Of a DNA stretch of 5,340 bases, positions 1 to 5,340 are shown in pieces (the stretch's first letter is position 1; each line of letters starts with the position of its first letter). This DNA comes from Bacillota bacterium (lineage in GTDB: Bacteria; Bacillota; Sulfobacillia; RBS10-35; JAJYVN01), in assembly GCA_021791995.1 (NCBI GenBank), contig JAJYVN010000211.1, positions 1-5,340 on the forward strand, given 5' to 3'. The notes below the pieces were generated by a model, which did not search any database, had not been told where the DNA came from, and saw only the letters and a program-made list of their open reading frames with translations. The position numbers and the translations under genes are program-made.

Positions 1-123
1 GAGATCGAGCGCGTCCGTTTGGGAAAGTCGGTGCAAGATGCTCTTCGTTATTGTCATGCCCACACGTTAACCGCTACGGTGCCGTTTGTCCAGCCCTCAC
101 TTGTGGGCAAAGGGCAGCCCTAG
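1..123 (+). CDS. Possible 3' end of an unidentified gene entering from the left edge
   Basis: Frame 1 of the plus strand is open from the first base to a TAG at 121-123, giving 40 residues that begin EIERVRLGKSVQDALRYCHA. I do not recognise the sequence and 40 codons can be open by chance. If real, it would be the end of a gene running toward the IS607 remnant, with its stop codon overlapping the end of the tnpB remnant. A competing reading on the minus strand starts with ATG at 57 and runs off the edge (MTITKSILHRLSQTDALDL). It has no clear ribosome binding site. Neither is well supported; the flanking sequence is needed to choose. Confidence 0.2.
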   Translation, partial: EIERVRLGKSVQDALRYCHAHTLTATVPFVQPSLVGKGQP

Positions 124-1167
124 GCGGCTTTGTCGTGGGGCTTCGACGGCACTGTCTCCAGTGACGTCGCCCACCAGCTACACGGCTGCTTGGTCATTAC
201 CGTGGCCGGACTCTCACCGGCAAGTTCAACACAGCTTTCGTGATACACACCTGAGGAGTTACCGGGGAGCAACAACCAACTGGGACCCGTACCACGTGGT
301 CTTGTACTCCAACATCGGGCAGTACTCGCCCCACCCAGCGTCCGCGATGGACCGGGCCAGATGATGGTTGCGGACCATACCGCGAATGGAAAGGTCTTCG
401 CCCACGATGACCGACTTGGTTTTCGCCAGCATCGTGGTTGCGTTGTGCAGAAAATCCGTGCGCTGATAGAGGATGCGTCGGTGGATTCGCGTGAACCGAG
501 CCGCAGACTTGCGGCGATGGCGTGAGTCACGTTGCTTACGACTGTGCAGCCGCTGCGCATTGGTCAAGGGCTTTGGAGACTCCAACTGTCATCCATCGGA
601 GAGCACCGCAAAGGACGTGAGGCCCCGATCGATCCCAGCCACAGGTCCTACGTCGGGCTGTGGATCATCGCGTTCCACCTCCACCGCAAGCGATACATAC
701 CAGCGATCCGCCTCGCGACTGACCGTCGCGGAGAGAATGCGGCCACGGAACTTCTCGGTCGTCTCCTTGGTTCGTACGCACCCAATGCGCGGCAGGGATA
801 CCGATCGGGGATGCACCTTACTGCTGCCGGTGAGCCGGAAGGAATCCCGTCGCCCGTGCTTGCGGCGGAAGTGCGGGAAGCCGACGCGGCGCCCCTCCTT
901 GCGGCCACGCCAGAAGTTGGCGAAAGCCCAGTCCAACTCGCGCAACGCCTCCTGGCCACAGCATGGAGAGACAGCGTAGACCCAGGACCGTTGCGGTTTC
1001 TCCGCGTTCCACTGCGTGCGGCACGGGATTTCCGGCATCCAACAGGCGCTTGCACAGGGCCACCCCCCATGGAAGGCATAGCGGGCCGTGCCCACGGACG
1101 GAGCCAATAGGCTTCGCTGTTGCTCGGTCGGGTCCAACGCCTAGCGGAACGCCTGGTTGACCTTCAT
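120..1167 (-). pseudogene. tnpB: IS607-type tnpB pseudogene (RuvC-like RNA-guided nuclease, broken)
   Basis: TnpB proteins are RNA-guided DNA nucleases encoded by IS200/IS605 and IS607 elements. The ancestral start is the ATG at 1167 (MKVNQAFR), cut by a TAG at 1141-1143 where relatives continue with Tyr. Family landmarks follow: LDPTEQQRSLLAPSVGTARY, FANFWRGRKEGRRVGFPHFR, RDSFRLTG, LPRIGCVRTKETTEKFRGRI, then GIDRGLTSFAVLSDG with the first RuvC Asp (codon 628-630). A TGA at 589-591 interrupts after SDG. The frame resumes with ESPKPLTNAQRLHS, and SVIVGEDLSIRGMV carries the catalytic Glu (codon 397-399). It ends at LVVAPR with a TAA at 259-261. The segment around 1014-1065 is out of frame; its proper frame gives WGVALCKRLLDAGNPVPHAVE-like residues. 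The zinc ribbon (CxxC pairs) and final catalytic Asp motif expected after LVVAPR are not recognisable in any frame. A different frame runs to a TAG at 120 and may hold tail remnants. The family and its loss of function are clear; the exact 3' end is not. Confidence 0.9.
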
Positions 1168-1729
1168 GCCTCACTCGCCGCCTGGAGCGCCTTCTCCGCC
1201 CGGTTACGAGTCGCCCGGCGACCATACAGACGCGCGCACATGTGGATCCGCACATCGATCATGTCTTGCACCAGATCGTCCTTTCCTTACTTCGGGGTCC
1301 ACGACGACCACCCCTCGGCTCGTTGCGGCAAGAGCCGCCTCGACGTACTCCGAGCCGAACCGTGCCCATCGATCCCGATGCTTCACCACAAGAGCGCCAT
1401 CATCCGGCGAGCGAAGTACGGCAAGAAGACCTTTCCCGTGCCCGTCGAGACCGCTACCCACCTCGGCCACCACCTTCGCGACCCGCATGTTATTCTCTGT
1501 CGCAAACGCGGCTAGGCGGACCACTTGACGGTCCAGGCCGGCTTTCGGGTCCGTGGAGGACACCCGCGCGTACAACACCACACCCACTTCCTCCCGCTCG
1601 GAGGCTTCCACCAAAAATCGTCCCAGTAGGCATCTGGCGTGCTGGCATAGGCAGCTTTCCAGCCTTCCACCCCTTCCAGGCGGTCTGGTATGCGATGTCG
1701 TTCTTTCGGTCCCAGTCCGAAAGCTGCAT
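1164..1729 (-). pseudogene. tnpA: IS607-type serine recombinase tnpA pseudogene
   Basis: The start is ATG at 1729. Three pieces in three frames together rebuild a protein of about 188 residues, normal for IS607 TnpA. Piece 1 (from 1729) is a MerR-like helix-turn-helix: MQLSDWDRKNDIAYQTAWKG, then KAGKLPMPARQMPTGTI. A one-base gain in the A run at 1613-1617 (T run on the coding strand) shifts the frame. Piece 2 is the serine recombinase catalytic domain: REEVGVVLYARVSSTDPKAG, where the first Ser of VSS is the expected nucleophile, then LDRQVVRLAAFA, HRDRWARFGSEYVEAALAAT and VVVVDPEV. A second one-base gain near 1281-1292 shifts the frame again. Piece 3 is DDLVQDMIDVRIHMCARLYG followed by RRATRNRAEKALQAASEA and a TGA at 1164-1166 overlapping the tnpB ATG. 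RDRW replaces the RDRL I recall in relatives. Apart from the two shifts the coding sequence looks little changed, so inactivation is probably fairly recent. Confidence 0.9.
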
Positions 1730-1760
1730 TGAGTCATTACATCACGTCGGCATATGTTGG

Positions 1761-2066
1761 ATGATAAACCATTCGGATGTTGGCAACCCTCGACGTGCTG
1801 CGGCCCGTACCCCCACACCACGCAGGTGGCGCACCCAAGGAGGTACGGCCCCACCTCTTGCGATCAGGTTTCGCGTTGCAACGCTCCCGAGCCAACTCTC
1901 GGCCACCAGGATGGTCATCCCGAGGGCCATGGTCACCCACAAAGACGGCACCCCACTTCTGCCCTATCGATACGGAGCAAGAAGATGGGTGATGCCGCTC
2001 TGGCCACGCTGCAAGCCTCCCGGACCCACGCAGCCAGATAGGTGGACTGCCTCGGGATGCCTCTGG
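1761..2066. other. About 300 bases without a recognisable gene, between the IS607 remnant and the BNR pseudogene
   Basis: I find no family match, RNA gene or clear promoter here. The minus-strand frame that ends the BNR pseudogene stays open to a TAA at 1737-1739, but after WTDAAGWLV its composition (rich in Arg, Pro, Gly) no longer resembles the repeats. It is probably read-through rather than gene. Another minus-strand frame, starting with GTG at 1951, gives a hydrophobic stretch WVTMALGMTILVAESWLGSV that could be a membrane segment of a further decayed protein, but nothing else supports it. The left end of the IS607 element probably lies near 1740-1790. Confidence 0.5.
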
Positions 2067-3135
2067 CACGAGCCATCCGGCGGCATCCGTCCACCGTGTG
2101 TCTCCATCGGTGGTACGGAGGAGCTCCCCGTGGACGATGCCCCAGCCGACTTAAGGCGTCAGAAAGTCGAGGTCGGAAACCCCGCTCAGACCCACGTTTG
2201 GGTGGACAGCCGCCCATCTTTCCCCCCCGTTGGTCGTTATTTGGAGCACTCTCCCGTCGACGACAAAACCATCCGAGGTGTTGACGAAGTTCCAAACCGG
2301 ATTCCAGTTCTCGAGCGTATCGGCCACACCCGTGGTGGGCGTCCAGGTTCGGCCACCGTTTGTCGTGCGATAGAACACGATACGATTGGACGAACCACTG
2401 CCACGCAACGGAAACGCCAGGATGCCGTCCGTTGCGCCAAAGAACACAGGAGCTGTGGAGCACCTGAGGGTAGCCCGGTGGCTGTGGTAGCCCGATACCG
2501 CTCCGCGTGGTTCCTCCGTCCACCGTGATATACAGAAGCAGCCCGTCTGCAGGGGTGAAGGCTCCGAAAAAACCGTCCGCTACGGCACGGAAGTCCACCC
2601 CATCCTTGTCGCCGCATGCCATGATGCAGTGGTCGGCCGGTGTACCCGGTATGCTCTGATTGGTAACGATCCTCCAGGTCTCTCCTCCGTCATGCGTGCG
2701 GAAAAGGATGAAGCCCGTCGCCCCATGTATCCGGGCCCTTCTCTGACGAGGTACCCAGTGCGCGAAGTGATGAAATCCAGCCAAACCGCACCGCCGTATG
2801 AGGTCCCGGGGATGGTAGCGGCTGTCCAGTTTGCGCCGCCGTCGTTGGTCTGGTAGACGACGGTGTTTGAGGAGTTATTCGAAGCCGGTCCCACCGCAAC
2901 CCATGCGTCCTTACTGTTCAAGCCATCGAAGCTCGTGGGCGCACGCACAGGAACGGCTAAAACTGGCGAGACGTCGTTCCACGTCGATCCACCGCGGAAT
3001 GGTTCGACCGAGGGCGGTTATTGACGATCCTGCCGGGGCGCCATTAAGTCCCTTGATGTTACCGCATCCGGCCGCCAGCACCAGGGTAGCGGCGGCAATC
3101 ACCGCTACCCTGCCTAAGCCTCGAAGGGCATCCAT
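2067..3135 (-). pseudogene. BNR/Asp-box beta-propeller lipoprotein pseudogene
   Basis: Proteins with repeated Asp-boxes (S/T-x-D/N-x-G-x-x-W) fold as beta-propellers; lipid-anchored forms sit on the outer face of the membrane. The start is ATG at 3135, with AAGGAG six bases upstream. It encodes a lipoprotein signal: Arg, a hydrophobic core VAVIAAATLVL, then AAGC with Cys24 as the expected lipidated residue. Six Asp-boxes follow: TNDGGANW (2826-2849), THDGGETW (2674-2697), TVDGGTTR (2503-2526, Trp lost), TTNGGRTW (2343-2366), TTNGGERW (2214-2237) and TTDGDTRW (2091-2114). They lie in alternating frames. Shifts occur near 3020, near 2728 and at 2455-2462, and a TAA at 2151-2153 cuts the last box from the rest. 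A GGSTWNDV piece near 2980 may be a further degenerate box. The rebuilt length is about 355 residues. The family is clear from the repeats; the ligand or role is not. The true 3' end is uncertain. Confidence 0.85.
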
Positions 3136-3141
3136 CCGTGG

Positions 3142-3147
3142 CTCCTT
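3142..3147 (-). promoter_or_regulatory. Ribosome binding site of the BNR lipoprotein pseudogene
   Basis: The coding strand reads AAGGAG, then six bases, then ATG at 3135. This is a near-ideal Gram-positive ribosome binding site and fixes the lipoprotein start. It is intact although the gene behind it is broken. I could not pick out a convincing promoter upstream of it. Confidence 0.8.
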
Positions 3148-3305
3148 CTCCGTTGGGGCGGTCCTATGCGTGTGTCCCCCCGGCCAACCGCAATGTCCGC
3201 CAAGCCGCTACCCGAGCTACAACATCCAGATCCATCTGTCGTCCGAGCGTGCGCCATTCGAGCGGCATTGTAAGGCACTACTGCCACGCGATCCTGACAT
3301 CCAGC

Positions 3306-3329
3306 TGACCGAACACTGCGGTTCGGTCA
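3306..3329. repeat. Perfect 9-bp inverted repeat with 6-base spacer
   Basis: TGACCGAAC (3306-3314) and GTTCGGTCA (3321-3329) are exact reverse complements around ACTGCG. No T run follows on either strand, so it does not look like an intrinsic terminator. It could be a binding site for a dimeric regulator, a recombinase site, or chance within a remnant gene. It lies about 170 bases upstream of the lipoprotein start. Confidence 0.6.
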
Positions 3330-3413
3330 CTGGCGGTTATTCAGGCGACGTTCTCCCCATGGCCACCGCAGCCGCGTAACCACCGGGATGGGGATCCCTC
3401 GTTTGGATTGAGC

Positions 3414-3776
3414 CTAACGAGCAAAACGCATCGGACCGATGGTAACCGTCACAGGTAGGGAAAGCGCCCACTGGTTGGTTGTCTTGCTGGGATTAAAGAA
3501 GTAGAGGGCGCCACCGGTGGGATCCTGACCCTCCAGGGCGTCGAGCGCCGCAGCGAGGGCATTTTTTGTGGGCGGGCGGTTGAAGAGCACATCCCCCACG
3601 CCTTGGAACTGGCCAGGGTCATCGACCACCGCGGATACAGTGTCCGCAAAGCCAGGCGAATGAACGCGATTAACGATAACGGCCCCGACACCCACCTGAG
3701 CCTCAAATGGTCCATCGGGCAGCTCTGAATCGATCACACGGGCCATGAGGACACGATCGGCCTCGGTAAAGGGCAC
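3414..3776 (-). CDS. SleB/Hydrolase_2-family cell wall hydrolase domain, missing its own N-terminus
   Basis: SleB-type enzymes cut peptidoglycan; in conjugation modules such enzymes open the wall for the transfer channel, elsewhere they act in spore germination. The 120 residues span a full Hydrolase_2 domain: MARVIDSE with the expected catalytic Glu18, QVGVGAVIVNRVHSPGF (27-43), DPGQFQGV (53-60), DPTGGALYFFNP (85-96) and IGPMRFA (113-119), where many relatives have His in IGxHxF. The GTG at 3776 is only the first start codon in the frame and has no ribosome binding site. The frame stays open upstream to a TAG at 3906-3908, encoding an Ala/Thr/Ser/Pro linker (such as STSTPAPATVSSTTSTSTAA) typical of the spacer between an export signal and a hydrolase domain. 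No ATG, GTG or TTG lies in the linker. As it stands the protein would lack an export signal, so the gene is probably 5'-truncated. The family call is firm; function is doubtful. Confidence 0.75.
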   Translation of the reverse strand: MPFTEADRVLMARVIDSELPDGPFEAQVGVGAVIVNRVHSPGFADTVSAVVDDPGQFQGVGDVLFNRPPTKNALAAALDALEGQDPTGGALYFFNPSKTTNQWALSLPVTVTIGPMRFAR

Positions 3777-4134
3777 AGGAATCGCATCGGAAGAAGTCGT
3801 AGCGGCGGCCGTCGAGGTCGATGTGGTGGACGAAACCGTTGCGGGTGCTGGGGTTGAAGTCGAAACGGAGGTGGCTTCGGGGGGCGGCGCGGTAGCGGCT
3901 GCGGGCTACGGCTCGGCGAGCGGCCCGTCCCGATCCGAGGGAGGCAAGCTCTTCTAGGGCTTGACGTAAAGGGGCAGCGGAAGCGAGCGCCGCGTCGGGG
4001 CTGACGGCATCGACCATCGGGCCCATGGGGCAACGCCTGTAGAGCCACATCGAGCCGTCCACACCGAGAAGGCGCCCGCCGGGCAGACGACCTCGCTTGG
4101 CGGTCGGCCACTGTGGGACGGAAAGGTCGCTCAT
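3703..4134 (-). CDS. N-terminal fragment of a putative conjugation protein, out-of-frame fusion to the hydrolase
   Basis: The ATG at 4134 overlaps the TGA of the TcpC-like gene (ATGA), so translation is probably coupled. About the first 82 residues look like a real protein: GRLLGVDGSMWLYRRCPMGP, then VDAVSPDAALASAAPLRQAL and EELASLGSGRAARRAVARSR. The DGSxWLYR...P...VDA pattern recalls the N-terminus of large conjugation ATPases or related proteins from high-GC Gram-positives, but I cannot name the family with confidence. After about residue 83 the reading becomes Arg/His/Cys-rich. It runs antisense-like through the hydrolase linker and start and stops at 3703, because the real coding information there is one frame away. 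The likely explanation is that the 3' part of this gene and anything beyond it was deleted, leaving an out-of-frame join with the hydrolase near 3885-3910. The start is well supported; the C-terminal 60 residues are probably not natural. Confidence 0.5.
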   Translation of the reverse strand: MSDLSVPQWPTAKRGRLPGGRLLGVDGSMWLYRRCPMGPMVDAVSPDAALASAAPLRQALEELASLGSGRAARRAVARSRYRAAPRSHLRFDFNPSTRNGFVHHIDLDGRRYDFFRCDSCALYRGRSCPHGPCDRFRAARWTI

Positions 4135-5000
4135 TGCGGGCTGAAGGACTTCAGGCTCGGCCCGCTGCCAGGCGGGCCCCAGGAGACGACGATGGGTGCC
4201 AGACCGCTCGCTCGCGCCACGAGCAGGTCCATCGCCATGGGCTGTGCGGACATGGAGCGTTCGCCCGCCCATTTCACCCATAGGTCGACCTGTGCCACGG
4301 CGTTCGAGGACCGGGGCAGGGTCGCGTACCACTCCACCTGCACTTGCTCGGCGACGACGCCGCCGAGCGGGGAGTAGACGTGCGAGGGGTTATTGTCGCC
4401 GACTGCCAACCTGAGCTCGGAGCTGTTGCCAGAGCAGTAGGCACGCGCCCAACCGGAGACGGCCGAGACGACCAGGGAGGGGGCACTCGTCGTGGCGGCG
4501 AGGCTCGGCCAGGGCCCGGTCGAAGGAGCGCCAGGGCTGGCGGTGACCGGTTGCAAGGACGGCCCCGCGACGACGCTTGCTTGGCCGGACGAGATTGCGA
4601 CCTCGATGATGGCCGTCCAGAGACGGCCTCCAGCGCCCTCGACGACGAAGCTGTCCTGCTCGGACTGCCAACCGCCCTGGCCACTACTGGCGGCCACAGT
4701 GGTGGCGCCGGCCCAGTCCACTAAGCGCCCTCCCGGCAAGGGCGCCGGCTTAGAGGCAAGCCACGACCGAAGTGCCACGGTCGCCGCAGCCTCGCCAGGA
4801 GACGACGCCTGCGCCGGGGCCGCGCTCGGTCGAGCGGCCGAGGCCAGGGCCACGAGGAAGGCGAACGGCGCCAGCACGATGCTCGCCCACACCCAGGCGC
4901 GATAGATCTTCTGGCGGCGGGCAAGGGCGTTCGTGGAGACGGTCCCCGCACGGGGGACTTCCTCGGCGTCGTACCAAGCGAGCGGTTTGGCCGACGGCAC
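4131..5000 (-). CDS. TcpC/VirB8-like conjugative transfer protein
   Basis: TcpC-family proteins are membrane-anchored parts of the transfer channel of Gram-positive conjugative elements, related in fold to VirB8, with NTF2-like domains outside the membrane. This 289-residue protein has a short cytoplasmic tail ending in basic residues (ARRQKIYR, 27-34), one membrane helix (about 35-56, VWASIVLAPFAFLVALASAA), and a Pro/Ala-rich linker. Two segments of NTF2-like size follow: about 68-150 (EAAATVALRSWLASKPAPLPG onward) and about 172-289, containing YCSGNSSELRLAVGDNN and YSPLGG. A tract rich in Ser, Pro, Thr and Gly separates them. The start is GTG at 5000, four bases after the stop of the upstream gene; a GGAG lies about 13 bases before it, rather far. 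The stop overlaps the next start. Pairwise identity to named TcpC proteins cannot be judged here; the call rests on layout, motifs and neighbours. Confidence 0.7.
   Translation of the reverse strand: MPSAKPLAWYDAEEVPRAGTVSTNALARRQKIYRAWVWASIVLAPFAFLVALASAARPSAAPAQASSPGEAAATVALRSWLASKPAPLPGGRLVDWAGATTVAASSGQGGWQSEQDSFVVEGAGGRLWTAIIEVAISSGQASVVAGPSLQPVTASPGAPSTGPWPSLAATTSAPSLVVSAVSGWARAYCSGNSSELRLAVGDNNPSHVYSPLGGVVAEQVQVEWYATLPRSSNAVAQVDLWVKWAGERSMSAQPMAMDLLVARASGLAPIVVSWGPPGSGPSLKSFSPQ
4136..4165 (-). promoter_or_regulatory. Hairpin ending one base before the ATG of the third operon gene
   Basis: On the coding strand GCGGGC (4165-4160) pairs with GCCCGC (4141-4136), and inside it TGAAG (4153-4149) pairs with CTTCA (4146-4142) across a two-base loop. 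A six-base bulge lies on one side. It covers the place where a ribosome binding site would be, and none is visible. Together with the ATGA overlap this suggests that the downstream gene is translated only when ribosomes arrive from the TcpC-like gene. The pairing is visible in the sequence; the role is inferred. Confidence 0.4.
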
Positions 5001-5004
5001 GGCT

Positions 5005-5340
5005 TTAGACTGGCTCCAGCCAGCGGAGCATGCGGACCTTCACGGGATGGCCGTCCTTCATTTTCCCGGTGTCCTCGACCTCCTTGTAGACCCTGACCGG
5101 CTGTCCTTTGCACGCCTTCGCCTGCGCGAAGACCAAGCGGCCGAGGGGGTCGTCCACTCGCTCCGTGCGGAGGAACTCGACCTTTTTCTCGCCCGTTTCG
5201 CGATCAGTTGTCTCGAAGTACACGAAGCGGCGGGACGATTCCTGCTCGATCTGCGCGTTGACCGGGGTGGCTACGAACGTACCGTCGCAGCGCTCGAAGC
5301 TGTCGAGGGCGCGAGAGACGAGGCTGTTCCCACCGAGCAT
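5005..5340 (-). CDS. Hypothetical protein of the conjugation gene block
   Basis: The frame starts with ATG exactly at the window edge (5338-5340) and ends with TAA at 5005-5007, giving 111 residues. The true start could lie further upstream. There is no signal peptide or membrane helix, so it is probably cytoplasmic. The sequence is rich in charged residues and beta-prone: ESSRRFVYFETTDRETGEKK, then VEFLRTERVDDPLGRLVFAQ, with a C-terminal RVYKEVEDTG...VRMLRWLEPV. The end is mildly reminiscent of small OB-fold, nucleic-acid-binding plasmid proteins, but this is only an impression. It ends four bases before the TcpC-like gene, so the two are probably co-transcribed and it likely belongs to the same transfer module. 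I do not recognise the family. Confidence 0.7.
   Translation of the reverse strand: MLGGNSLVSRALDSFERCDGTFVATPVNAQIEQESSRRFVYFETTDRETGEKKVEFLRTERVDDPLGRLVFAQAKACKGQPVRVYKEVEDTGKMKDGHPVKVRMLRWLEPV

Larger units (their letters stand above)
120..1760 (-). mobile_element. Decayed IS607-family insertion sequence (tnpA + tnpB)
   Basis: Two adjacent minus-strand remnants make the standard IS607 pair: an IS607-type serine recombinase with an N-terminal MerR-like helix-turn-helix, then a TnpB (OrfB, RuvC-like RNA-guided nuclease family). The ancestral tnpA stop overlaps the tnpB start as ATGA at 1164-1167, the usual arrangement in this family. Both genes carry frameshifts and tnpB also has stops, so the element should not move by itself. 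IS607 elements lack terminal inverted repeats and make no target duplication, so the ends cannot be read from symmetry. The outer limits given are approximate: the right side is set a little upstream of the tnpA start and the left side at the last possible tnpB stop. Any right-end or omega RNA sequence could extend further left into 1-119. Confidence 0.85.
3136..3413. other. Gene-poor gap between the hydrolase and the lipoprotein, with a possible coding remnant
   Basis: No intact gene is recognised. One minus-strand frame reads as a plausible protein end: it is cut by TGA at 3341-3343 and TAG at 3278-3280, then gives MPLEWRTLGRQMDLDVVARV and AAWRTLRLAGGTHA before a TAG at 3164-3166. Between the stops it reads ITASDRTAVFGQLDVRIAWQ. 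Restoring the two stop codons to sense codons would make one continuous frame from about 3390. I do not recognise the family. The plus strand is also open here for over 70 codons, so the coding direction is not proven. No ribosome binding site precedes the ATG at 3268. The gap should also hold the promoter of the lipoprotein gene and any terminator after the hydrolase; neither is evident, and no hairpin with a T run was seen. Confidence 0.4.

Noticed and set aside
291..300. Palindrome ACCACGTGGT
   Set aside because: It lies within tnpB coding sequence (EYKTTWYGSQ region) and a 10-base palindrome there is readily explained by the codons.
473..1110. Overlapping plus-strand open frames opposite tnpB
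   Set aside because: Antisense shadows of tnpB, with no ribosome binding site and no family features.
1242..2528. Plus-strand open frame of 428 codons
   Set aside because: It lies opposite tnpA and the BNR pseudogene, whose minus-strand motifs are clear. Its sequence is Pro/Arg-rich with no recognisable domain. Long antisense frames are common in high-GC DNA.
2831..3379. Plus-strand open frame of 182 codons across the lipoprotein start
   Set aside because: It runs antisense to the lipoprotein signal peptide and its Shine-Dalgarno sequence, with no start signal of its own. Its last part (3160-3379) covers the unexplained gap, so a real plus-strand gene there is not fully excluded.
3398..3421. 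CTCGTT/AACGAG stem at the hydrolase stop as a terminator
   Set aside because: Only six pairs with a 12-base loop and no T run; too weak to call.
3885..3960. Programmed +1 frameshift joining the third operon gene to the hydrolase
   Set aside because: No recognised slippery site or stimulator stands out at the junction, the first protein looks cut short, and other genes in the window are broken. A deletion is simpler. Kept only as an alternative.
4344..4905. Plus-strand frames opposite the TcpC-like gene
   Set aside because: The minus-strand frame has a membrane helix, fitting size and operon spacing; the plus-strand frames have only skewed composition.
1..5340. CRISPR array, tRNA or rRNA genes
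   Set aside because: No regularly spaced direct repeats and no cloverleaf or conserved rRNA segments were seen on reading both strands.

Overview
The window reads as an accessory region from a high-GC Gram-positive bacterium. The likely host is a Firmicutes-type lineage, because a TcpC/VirB8-like conjugation protein sits close to a SleB-type cell wall hydrolase, and some proteins start with GTG. A Sulfobacillus- or Kyrpidia-like thermophile would fit, but the sequence alone does not settle the genus. Every gene recognised with confidence lies on the minus strand, so the window is best read from position 5340 down to 1.

Right part (5340 to about 3900): an intact, tightly packed block. It holds a small hypothetical protein, a TcpC-like conjugation protein four bases downstream, and a third gene whose ATG overlaps the TcpC stop codon (ATGA). 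A hairpin lies just before that ATG. The spacing suggests an operon belonging to a Gram-positive conjugation module of an ICE or plasmid. The third gene keeps what looks like only the N-terminus of a larger conjugation protein.

Middle (about 3900 to 3414): the third gene runs out of frame into a SleB/Hydrolase_2 lytic domain preceded by an Ala/Thr/Ser/Pro linker. The linker has no usable start codon and a stop codon directly upstream. This looks like a deletion junction that fused the two genes out of frame and cut the hydrolase off from its export signal.

Left part (3413 to 1): a decayed zone. Positions 3413-3136 hold no intact gene, one perfect 9-bp inverted repeat and a possible reading-frame remnant. 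Next comes a lipoprotein pseudogene with six BNR/Asp-box repeats, a good ribosome binding site and a signal peptide, broken by at least three frameshifts and one stop. About 300 bases without a recognisable gene follow. Last is an IS607-family element (serine recombinase tnpA plus tnpB) with frameshifts in both genes and several stops in tnpB. Its tnpB has no recognisable zinc ribbon.

The broken left part contrasts sharply with the intact right part. The most useful observations are this boundary, the out-of-frame junction at about 3900, and the exact lesions that allow the ancestral IS607 and BNR proteins to be rebuilt. I did not find convincing evidence of a new functional system.
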